Shown here piece by piece: positions 1 to 5,144 of a DNA stretch of 5,144 bases. Origin of the DNA: Desulfobacterales bacterium (GTDB lineage: Bacteria; Desulfobacterota; Desulfobacteria; Desulfobacterales; Desulfosalsimonadaceae). The translations under genes and the position numbers were made by a program. The number at the start of each line of letters is the position of its first letter. The stretch's first letter is position 1. Below the pieces are notes generated by a model. It was not told the DNA's origin. It searched no databases and was given only the letters and a program-made list of their open reading frames with translations. The stretch spans positions 1-5,144 of the forward strand of contig SLIE01000305.1 of assembly GCA_007135795.1 (NCBI GenBank), in the 5' to 3' direction.

Positions 1-9
1 AAACAAGAA

Positions 10-37
10 ATTATAGATTTATATCAGGATTTGTCAA
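10..37 (-). promoter_or_regulatory. Consensus sigma70-type promoter firing leftward out of the window
   Basis: On the minus strand, TTGACA (37-32) and TATAAT (15-10) are separated by a 16-bp A+T-rich spacer. Both hexamers match the housekeeping sigma consensus exactly. The predicted transcription start is near position 3, so the transcribed gene or RNA lies outside the window. The -35 box begins one base after the T-tract of the dsr terminator, so the next transcription unit is insulated from the operon and starts immediately. The promoter is inferred from motif match only; A+T-rich intergenic DNA can give chance -10 boxes, but the paired perfect hexamers are unlikely by chance. Confidence 0.75.
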
Positions 38-38
38 C

Positions 39-88
39 AAAAAAACACATAAAAGGGGTTCACCCTAAAAAAAGCGTGAACCCCTTTT
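39..88 (-). terminator. Rho-independent terminator of the dsrMKJOP operon
   Basis: A perfect 13-bp inverted repeat: positions 51-63 (AAAAGGGGTTCAC) pair with 76-88 (GTGAACCCCTTTT), with a 12-nt loop. Read on the minus strand, it begins 22 nt after the dsrP stop. The stem ends in TTTT, followed by ATGTG and a run of seven T (45-39). On the plus strand only the four T of the stem follow the G/C core, so termination should be mainly leftward. The loop itself contains a run of seven A on the plus strand (67-73), which are U in the operon transcript. Confidence 0.9.
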
Positions 89-110
89 AATGAACAATCC
101 GAAACAGAGC

Positions 111-1274
111 TTATTCTCTGTATTTGTATTCTCCCTTGACTCCCAAAACGATTTTGAAGAGCAGCGTCATAACCAGAAAGCCGGTTGCATAAACGCCAAG
201 GGCAATAAATATTTCAGGTGCGGTTGGAATATACTCATTTACTTCGTGAAGGGGGTTTGGAATAAAACCGCCGGCAATCAGCCCAAGCCCTTTGTCGATC
301 CAGAAACCGAAGAAAACAAAGATACATGCCAGCCCCAGGATGTATTCATTCTCGCGTGCCGCGGGGATGAGCAGCATTATAACGGCGGCGAAAAGCATGG
401 CCATGGAAGACCACATCCAGGGAACCAGGGCACCTTGACCGTCAAGCCCGAAGAAAAGATAAATTTTATGATCCATGTGCTCGGGAAGCTGGCTGTAGAA
501 TGTCACGAAAACCTCGCTGAAGAATAGAAACAAACTGGCAAGGGTCGCATAACAGACAATCGTGACCAACTTTTGGACCGCTACTTTTCCAACATCAAAG
601 TTCGCGAACTTTCTCAGAACGAAACTCAGAAGAATCAAAAGCGCCGGACCTGCTGCAAAAGCAGATGCGATAAATTTTGCGGCCAGGACGGCAGTAAGCC
701 AATATCCTCTTCCAGGAAGCCCGGCATACAGGAAAGCGGTAACGGTATGAATGCTCACGGCAAATGGAATGGATAAATAAATAAGTGGCTTGAGCCAGAA
801 TTCAGGCCCTACCCCTTCTTTTTCAGCGGATAACACATTCCACCCGATGACAATGTTCAGCACCAGATAACCATTCAGCACGATCATATCCCAGAAGAGC
901 ATTGAATGGAGCGTGGGATATAGAACGACGTTCAGTATTCTCGCTGGTTGACCAAGATCGACAATAATAAATAACAGGCACATGAGAACGGCGGAAACCG
1001 CCAGAAACTCACCAAGGACCGTCATTTTGCCGAACTCTTTAAAGTTATGGAGGTAATAGGGGAGCACAAGCATTACAGCCGAAGCGGCAACACCCACCAA
1101 AAAGGTGAACTGTGCAATGTAAAAACCCCAGGTTACATCACGATTCATCCCCGTGATGCCAAGGCCGAACTGAAGCTGTTGCATGTAAAAATAAAACCCC
1201 ATGCCGATCAGTATCAGCAGCCCAAAAATCAGAGTATAATATAATTTACTTCCACTTAGCGCTTTTTCTAGCAT
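111..1274 (-). CDS. dsrP: DsrP, NrfD/PsrC-family polytopic membrane subunit
   Basis: A 387-residue integral membrane protein and the last operon gene. It is the membrane partner of the periplasmic DsrO/DsrJ module and the likely second quinone site of the complex. About ten hydrophobic helices can be drawn, near residues 14-31, 50-72, 85-106, 126-146, 163-183, 197-219, 234-256, 285-303, 309-327 and 354-376, as in the larger HybB/NrfD-type proteins. The sequence contains no cluster-binding cysteine motif. Polar residues buried in or at the ends of helices (D106 in VDLGQP, H123, D129, H176, E254, D327) are candidates for quinol or proton chemistry; heme b has been reported for Allochromatium DsrP, but I cannot assign ligands here. 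The start is 18 nt after dsrO, with a purine-rich GAGGGAG (1283-1277) ending 2 nt from the ATG, or GAGG 5 nt away. An ATG at 1287-1285 is in another frame and meets a stop after five codons. A terminator follows 22 nt beyond the stop. Confidence 0.95.
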   Translation of the reverse strand: MLEKALSGSKLYYTLIFGLLILIGMGFYFYMQQLQFGLGITGMNRDVTWGFYIAQFTFLVGVAASAVMLVLPYYLHNFKEFGKMTVLGEFLAVSAVLMCLLFIIVDLGQPARILNVVLYPTLHSMLFWDMIVLNGYLVLNIVIGWNVLSAEKEGVGPEFWLKPLIYLSIPFAVSIHTVTAFLYAGLPGRGYWLTAVLAAKFIASAFAAGPALLILLSFVLRKFANFDVGKVAVQKLVTIVCYATLASLFLFFSEVFVTFYSQLPEHMDHKIYLFFGLDGQGALVPWMWSSMAMLFAAVIMLLIPAARENEYILGLACIFVFFGFWIDKGLGLIAGGFIPNPLHEVNEYIPTAPEIFIALGVYATGFLVMTLLFKIVLGVKGEYKYRE

Positions 1275-1292
1275 AGCTCCCTCATACGATGA

Positions 1293-2099
1293 TCATATGA
1301 TGTAAAATACGGATGGATACGTCCCTAATTCGGGCTTCCGGGTAATTGCATATTGTTCTGCCAGCATTTTGCGAATATCCGAAGACGCATCATCGAGATC
1401 CCCAAAAACAGACGCACCGTTTGATGCTTCAACACAAGCCGGGATTTCTCCCCTGGCGATTCTTTCAGCGCAAAAATTACATTTTTCGACGACACCGATC
1501 GTCCGGAGTGTAAAATTGGGCTCGATATTTTCTATTGCCGGACGGGGATCTCTGTAATTAAAACTACGCGCACCATAGGGACAGCCCGCCATGCAGAAAC
1601 GGCAACCGATGCACCGGTGATAATCCATCAAGACCAGACCGTCACTTTCCCGCTTGAAAGTTGCCTTGGTCGGGCATACCCGCACACAGGGCGGATTAGC
1701 ACAATGATTGCATAAAACCGGTATTTCGGTATTTTTTAAATGGTCTGACAGGTACTGTGCATCCTGACTGATAAAGGCGTTTTTGAACGGGGTTGGCCAT
1801 ATCCACTTGATCTCATGATTCTTTGCGCCAAATTTGCCGACGTGATCAGGAACATTGTGAATCCTGTGACAGGCCTGCTGCATATTTCTATTGATGCGTC
1901 GGTTGATTTTCCGGGTATCAATGATCATTCCCCATCGGTTTGCCTTGAGTGCTTCAGGACGGGATTTATACTTCGATGCCGTTTGCTCGGGGGCAGCCGT
2001 TGCAAACTTCGGGATTACCCCAATCAGCAAGGAACCTGCTCCCACACCGAGAATTGAATATCCGGCTTTTTTCAGGAAACTTCGTCTGCTGTTCTCCAT
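1293..2099 (-). CDS. dsrO: DsrO, Tat-exported periplasmic ferredoxin-like iron-sulfur subunit
   Basis: A 268-residue protein of the NrfC/DmsB-type ferredoxin family that should carry electrons between DsrJ and DsrP in the periplasm. A twin-arginine signal is clear: SRRSFLKK at 4-11, a hydrophobic stretch at about 14-30, and a probable cleavage near ATAA at 33-36. Two full cysteine motifs follow: C130-x2-C133-x4-C138-x3-C142-P and C163-x2-C166-x2-C169-x3-C173-P. The flanking family motifs are incomplete: only C77 (in QQACHRIHNVPD) remains of the first, and C207-x2-C210-x11-C222 of the last, whose fourth position is S226. Together these predict three [4Fe-4S] clusters. The C-terminal block with KPELGT and VFYII is typical of DsrO. 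The ATG overlaps the dsrJ stop as TGATG, and GGAGGA (2114-2109) lies 9 nt upstream inside the last dsrJ codons, indicating coupled translation. NrfC, TtrB and HmeA are the relatives; context makes it DsrO. Confidence 0.96.
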   Translation of the reverse strand: MENSRRSFLKKAGYSILGVGAGSLLIGVIPKFATAAPEQTASKYKSRPEALKANRWGMIIDTRKINRRINRNMQQACHRIHNVPDHVGKFGAKNHEIKWIWPTPFKNAFISQDAQYLSDHLKNTEIPVLCNHCANPPCVRVCPTKATFKRESDGLVLMDYHRCIGCRFCMAGCPYGARSFNYRDPRPAIENIEPNFTLRTIGVVEKCNFCAERIARGEIPACVEASNGASVFGDLDDASSDIRKMLAEQYAITRKPELGTYPSVFYII

Positions 2100-2114
2100 C
2101 AGTTATTCTCCTCC
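2097..2114 (-). promoter_or_regulatory. dsrO ribosome binding site with TGATG stop/start overlap
   Basis: GGAGGA at 2114-2109 lies within the final Glu-Glu codons of dsrJ and 9 nt upstream of the dsrO ATG. The dsrJ TGA and the dsrO ATG share one A. This geometry supports translational coupling, so that the triheme cytochrome and its ferredoxin partner are made together. Seen directly in the sequence; the coupling is inferred. Confidence 0.75.
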
Positions 2115-2485
2115 GGGTATGTATGGCAATCCCAGCAGTAAGGATCCGCCAGGACGTAGTCGTGACACCTGTCACAGAAATCCGCTTTATTGGAGTGACA
2201 GTCCATGCAAGTATCCGACAGGCTTGCCACGTATTCCGTGCCATCCTCGGAAACGTACAACCGATTGCCGTCGCGGACGACTGCATTTCGCCATTCATCG
2301 AGCAATTGCATGTGCTCTGTGGTCATGTATGCCGTATCTTCGATACACCTTTCAGCCTGTTTCGCCCTGTCCGTCAGTTCAAGTTCCGGAGATGGGGCCA
2401 TTGCCCCGCGGTTATACCAGAACGGAAAGGCAAGAATCACAAAAAAGATAACCAGGCCGGTGACAATTTTTCCCTTATCATACAT
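2099..2485 (-). CDS. dsrJ: DsrJ, membrane-anchored periplasmic triheme cytochrome c
   Basis: A 128-residue protein with three CxxCH heme c sites: C93-C96-H97 (CMDCH), C104-C107-H108 (CDRCH) and C117-C120-H121 (CWDCH). A single hydrophobic N-terminal helix (about 7-22) follows a short basic start and has no clear cleavage site, so it is likely an uncleaved anchor holding the heme domain in the periplasm. C47, in the AERCIEDT segment, lies outside any heme motif and corresponds to the conserved cysteine proposed as an axial ligand of one DsrJ heme (the unusual His/Cys ligation described for Allochromatium). The MTTEHM segment at 54-59 offers Met and His candidates for the other hemes. The physiological role in sulfate reducers is unsettled; periplasmic electron input or a thiol-related reaction has been discussed. 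The start lies 4 nt after the dsrK stop, with GGAGGT (2499-2494) 8 nt upstream, overlapping the end of dsrK. Small size and three hemes distinguish it from NapB- and NrfB-type cytochromes. Confidence 0.96.
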   Translation of the reverse strand: MYDKGKIVTGLVIFFVILAFPFWYNRGAMAPSPELELTDRAKQAERCIEDTAYMTTEHMQLLDEWRNAVVRDGNRLYVSEDGTEYVASLSDTCMDCHSNKADFCDRCHDYVLADPYCWDCHTYPEENN

Positions 2486-2489
2486 CGGC

Positions 2490-4106
2490 TTAAACCTCCG
2501 TTTCTTCGCTCAGGGGTTCCAGGCGCATGTTCATGGTTCGTTCAATTTCTCCATCCATGACCAGCGCGTTGCCCACAAGCTCATGTACCCCGCAGCATTC
2601 AACATCGGGAACCCAGTACTCCATCAATGGCGGAAAAACCGCCCGGTCGATTGCGCAGACACAGGAAAGCATGTTAACGCCGAATTTTTCATGCACGTAT
2701 CTGACGGCATTGGCGCGCGGAAGCCCTCCCCGCAAGCGAAGTTCCATGATTTCTTCCGTGTTGAGGCCCGAACCCGAACCACAACAAAAAGTATGCTCCC
2801 GGATAGTACTTTCGGGCATGTCGTAGAAGTTATTGCAAACCGCATTCAGAACATTTCGCGGTTCGTCAAACAGACCCATGGCTCGTGCGGGGTTACAGGA
2901 ATCATGATAGGTTACCGTATACATGTCATTGCGGCTCGGATCGAGCTTGAGTTTATTGTGACGAATAAGGTCAGCGGTAAACTCCGTAATATGAACCATG
3001 CGGGTGGATGCGGCGTTGTCGAATCTCGTTCCGGTTATCGGATTTACGGGTATTTCCCCGAAATTCGCAGGGCCGTTCATGGTATCCATGTATTGATTGA
3101 TCACGCGCCACATGTGACCGCACTCACCCCCCAGAATCCATTTTACGCCCAACCGCCGCGCTTCAGCATACATCTTCGCATTCAATCGCTTCATCATTTC
3201 GGATGACGTGAACAACCCGAAGTTGCCGCCTTCAGAAGCATACGTGCTGAATGTATAATCCAGGCCTATTTGCTCAAAGAGCATAATGTAGCCCATCATT
3301 GCGTAGGTACCCGGATCGGCGAACGCATCCCCGGAAGGGGTGATGAACAGAATTTCCGCACCTTTTCGGTTAAACGAAGGCTCGATCTTCTTTCCGGTCA
3401 TCTCTTCGATATCATCGCAGAAAAATTCAATCATCTCCTTGAAGGCATGGGGCTGGATTCCAAGGTGATTTCCGGTTCTGAAACAATTGGCCGCGGGTTC
3501 GATAATCCAGTTGATATTGAGTCCGAGCAGCGAAAGGAGTTCACGGGCCATCATGGTAACTTCAGCGGTATCGATTCCGAAAGGACAGTAAACCGAACAG
3601 CGCCTGCATTCCGTACACTGATAAAAATAAGTAAACCATTCCTTGATGACTTCTTTGGTCATGGGGCGTGCGCCACCAATCATCTGAAGGATTTTCCCCA
3701 CCCGGGTAAAGTCGTTCTTGTAGATGGAACGCAGCAATTCCGCGCGAAGTACGGGCATATTCTTCGGGTCACCGGTTCCGATAAAAAAGTGGCACTTATC
3801 CGCACAAGCCCCGCAACGCACACATGTATCCATGAAAATTTTCAACGATCGATACTTGCCCAGAAGATCCTTGAACCCTTCATGTATAATCTGTTGCCAA
3901 TTGTCGGGAAGCGGCCATTCTTCATCCCCCGGGGACCATTCGTCCACCGTTGTTGTCGGCATCCCGAGGTATTCAAGATTTTTCTTTTTTGACGGGTAAC
4001 AAAACATCCCGGGGGACAGATCAGGGGCAACTTCCTCCCACGGCTTTTCCGGTGGTGTATGATCGATATTTTCTATCAGATCATCTGGTTTTGGCGTGTC
4101 GACCAT
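2490..4106 (-). CDS. dsrK: DsrK, HdrD-like cytoplasmic iron-sulfur subunit, reductase of DsrC trisulfide
   Basis: A 538-residue soluble protein without membrane segments, related to the HdrD subunit of heterodisulfide reductase. In the family it takes electrons from DsrM and reduces the DsrC trisulfide released by DsrAB. A hydrophilic N-terminal region (1-90, with C36) precedes two ferredoxin motifs: C95-x2-C98-x2-C101-x3-C105 and C164-x2-C167-x2-C170-x3-C174-P, which predict two [4Fe-4S] clusters. The C-terminal half holds the catalytic CCG-type cysteines: C329 in GGECGHMWR, C404 in HDSCNPAR, C441-C442 in FCCGSGSG, and C482/C484 in SCVCAIDR, with a further C504-C505 pair before GVHELVGNAL. 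These should bind the unusual catalytic [4Fe-4S] centre. The last element is CxC followed by Asp487 rather than the CxxC of classical CCG domains; I believe this is usual in sulfate-reducer DsrK, but from memory only. Start: AAGGAG (4117-4112), embedded in the last codons of dsrM, 5 nt from the ATG. Confidence 0.97.
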   Translation of the reverse strand: MVDTPKPDDLIENIDHTPPEKPWEEVAPDLSPGMFCYPSKKKNLEYLGMPTTTVDEWSPGDEEWPLPDNWQQIIHEGFKDLLGKYRSLKIFMDTCVRCGACADKCHFFIGTGDPKNMPVLRAELLRSIYKNDFTRVGKILQMIGGARPMTKEVIKEWFTYFYQCTECRRCSVYCPFGIDTAEVTMMARELLSLLGLNINWIIEPAANCFRTGNHLGIQPHAFKEMIEFFCDDIEEMTGKKIEPSFNRKGAEILFITPSGDAFADPGTYAMMGYIMLFEQIGLDYTFSTYASEGGNFGLFTSSEMMKRLNAKMYAEARRLGVKWILGGECGHMWRVINQYMDTMNGPANFGEIPVNPITGTRFDNAASTRMVHITEFTADLIRHNKLKLDPSRNDMYTVTYHDSCNPARAMGLFDEPRNVLNAVCNNFYDMPESTIREHTFCCGSGSGLNTEEIMELRLRGGLPRANAVRYVHEKFGVNMLSCVCAIDRAVFPPLMEYWVPDVECCGVHELVGNALVMDGEIERTMNMRLEPLSEETEV

Positions 4107-4108
4107 TT

Positions 4109-5119
4109 CTACTCCTTTTCAACTGGAAGGCCAGCTTCTTTCATTTTTTCTCTAAAGTCGTCTTCATACTCTTCGTAGGTATGTGTTTTGACGTCATAAT
4201 TCCATGGGTTCACATGCCTTACCGCCCGACTGTTGTTTGCAAGGTTTCTCGTCGGGCTCATAAACACACCGCCCATGTGCATGAGTTTACTGAAAGGAAT
4301 GTATGCCAGAAGAAGCGATACAAAGAAAAGGTGAACATAAAACATGGCGCTTAATCCCCCGGCTGGAATCGAGGGTTGCAAGGTTGCCAGTCCCATGGTC
4401 AGTTCCTTGACAGCGGCAACGTCCACTTTGGTGAAATGCCGCATCAATATGCCGGTGACCGCAATACCGATAATGAGAAGCAAAGGAAAATAATCCGCCG
4501 CCAGAGAGATGTACTTCAGCTTGGGGAGAACGATCCGTCGGATAAGAAGTACCGATGCGGCCGCAAGCAATACCAAACCGGAAAGAAGGATTCCCGGGGC
4601 GCCAACCTGCATCATGCCATCAACCCGGGAGAGCATATCCACAAAAAATGGTACCGGTTCCGTGAAGAATCGCAAATGCCTTATCACTGTCACCAAAAAA
4701 GCGTAATGAAACAGGATGCCGAACAACCACAACCAGACCACCCATTTGTAGTAGATTTTCTGGTACCCGCCCACATCTTTGAAGCCTACTCGGGTGTTTT
4801 TGAACAGGGAACGGAACAGCAATACTTCAAGCACCATTCTGCCGACAACCTCGAAAGTGTTAGACGGGTTGTCAAACCTGTCATGTTTGATCGAAGACAG
4901 TGATTTTTGCTGTCCGCTCGTAGTGGGTATCCGGAAGGGTACTGGCGATTGTGCCCAGTTTATGATGCTTTTCGCAAACCCTACCACAAACACAATCACT
5001 GCCACGTAAGGAATGAAAATTCCGAAGAATCCTTCGAGGCCCGCCACTGCAACTCCCGCATACGCGATCAAACCAAGTAAGACTACTGCAATGAGGGAAT
5101 ACAAATATGCTGCATTCAT
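4109..5119 (-). CDS. dsrM: DsrM, NarI-like membrane cytochrome b subunit of DsrMKJOP
   Basis: A 336-residue integral membrane protein, first gene of the operon. It should exchange electrons with menaquinone and pass them to DsrK on the cytoplasmic side. Hydrophobic segments lie near residues 7-27, 32-52, 126-146, 174-193, 207-226 and 256-276. Four histidines match the di-heme b ligand layout of nitrate reductase NarI: H138 and H148 are 10 apart and H263 and H281 are 18 apart, the same spacings as NarI H56/H66 and H187/H205. The tail from about residue 288 is hydrophilic and highly charged, probably cytoplasmic and facing DsrK. The ATG is preceded 7 nt upstream by GAGGTG (5132-5127), and an in-frame TGA two codons upstream (5125-5123) excludes a longer start. 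The stop lies 2 nt before dsrK. NarI and HmeC are the nearest alternatives, but the following dsrK and dsrJ settle the identity. The histidine roles are inferred from spacing. Confidence 0.96.
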   Translation of the reverse strand: MNAAYLYSLIAVVLLGLIAYAGVAVAGLEGFFGIFIPYVAVIVFVVGFAKSIINWAQSPVPFRIPTTSGQQKSLSSIKHDRFDNPSNTFEVVGRMVLEVLLFRSLFKNTRVGFKDVGGYQKIYYKWVVWLWLFGILFHYAFLVTVIRHLRFFTEPVPFFVDMLSRVDGMMQVGAPGILLSGLVLLAAASVLLIRRIVLPKLKYISLAADYFPLLLIIGIAVTGILMRHFTKVDVAAVKELTMGLATLQPSIPAGGLSAMFYVHLFFVSLLLAYIPFSKLMHMGGVFMSPTRNLANNSRAVRHVNPWNYDVKTHTYEEYEDDFREKMKEAGLPVEKE

Positions 5120-5144
5120 TGATCACCACCTCACTTTGCCGGGA
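5120..5144 (-). other. Leader upstream of dsrM, cut by the window edge
   Basis: These 25 nt hold the dsrM Shine-Dalgarno GAGGTG (5132-5127). No promoter hexamers can be recognised in so short a stretch. The operon promoter, or a further upstream gene, must lie beyond the window. Confidence 0.6.

Noticed and set aside
51..88. The inverted repeat as a bidirectional terminator or an operator
   Set aside because: Only the minus-strand reading has a T-tract beyond the stem. The G/C-rich stem placed directly after the last gene fits a one-way terminator better than a protein-binding site.
90..527. A 145-codon open frame on the plus strand opposite the end of dsrP
   Set aside because: Its start lies just after the terminator hairpin, but the product is a hydrophilic antisense image of membrane helices and has no family resemblance.
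2486..2489. A dsrL gene (NAD(P)H-dependent oxidoreductase) between dsrK and dsrJ, as in sulfur oxidisers
   Set aside because: dsrK and dsrJ are separated by only 4 nt, so no dsrL is present here. This argues for the reductive type of operon.
1891..2560. Two overlapping plus-strand frames (1891-2451 and 1949-2560) opposite dsrO and dsrJ
   Set aside because: Both are rich in Cys, Arg and Pro because they mirror the opposite strand. Neither has a credible domain or start, and they exclude each other.
2205..3206. A 333-codon open frame on the plus strand, antisense to dsrJ and dsrK
   Set aside because: It lies wholly opposite genes with unmistakable heme and cluster motifs. Its translation shows no recognisable domain, and it has the mixed, low-complexity character of an antisense shadow.
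3270..3992. A 240-codon open frame on the plus strand opposite the 5' half of dsrK
   Set aside because: It is antisense to the two ferredoxin motifs and flanking sequence of dsrK. I see no domain, no good ribosome site and no neighbour on that strand.
1..5144. CRISPR array, insertion sequence, tRNA/rRNA, phage genes or a new defence system
   Set aside because: I found no repeated units, transposase or integrase motifs, or structured RNA genes. Apart from the two short ends and small junctions, the window is filled by the five dsr genes.

Overview
The window is almost entirely one leftward (minus-strand) operon, dsrM-dsrK-dsrJ-dsrO-dsrP. It encodes the five subunits of the DsrMKJOP transmembrane redox complex of dissimilatory sulfur metabolism. 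All five genes look intact, and each has a recognisable Shine-Dalgarno sequence. The gene order M-K-J-O-P, with no dsrL between dsrK and dsrJ, fits the reductive (sulfate/sulfite-reducing) lineage. Sulfur oxidisers such as Allochromatium carry dsrMKLJOP. Together with the moderate base composition and the protein character, this suggests a mesophilic sulfate reducer of the Desulfobacterota (former Deltaproteobacteria). I cannot name the species from the sequence.

Layout, read in the direction of transcription (right to left): positions 5144-5120 are a short leader with the dsrM ribosome binding site; the operon promoter or an upstream gene lies outside the window. dsrM (5119-4109) is a NarI-like cytochrome b. 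dsrK (4106-2490) is a cytoplasmic HdrD-like iron-sulfur protein. dsrJ (2485-2099) is a membrane-anchored periplasmic triheme cytochrome c. dsrO (2099-1293) is a Tat-exported ferredoxin-like protein. dsrP (1274-111) is an NrfD-like quinone-interacting membrane protein. Junctions are 2 nt, 4 nt, a 1-nt overlap and 18 nt, so the genes are almost certainly co-transcribed and largely translationally coupled. A strong rho-independent terminator follows dsrP (about 88-39). Directly beyond it, one base past its T-tract, sits a perfect-consensus sigma70-type promoter (TTGACA, 16 bp, TATAAT) that fires leftward out of the window.

How the parts work together (established for the family, inferred here): DsrJ, DsrO and DsrP form a periplasm/quinone-facing module, and DsrM and DsrK form a quinone/cytoplasm-facing module. 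Electrons from the menaquinone pool (and perhaps from the periplasm) pass through the b hemes of DsrM to the iron-sulfur clusters of DsrK. DsrK reduces the DsrC trisulfide made by the dissimilatory sulfite reductase DsrAB, which links sulfite reduction to energy conservation.

This is a known system, not a new one. The points most worth a second look are the terminator/promoter pair at the left edge and the co-ordinated cysteine pattern of DsrO, which predicts three rather than four [4Fe-4S] clusters. The DsrK cysteine variants and the residue-by-residue match of the DsrM histidine spacing to NarI are also noted.
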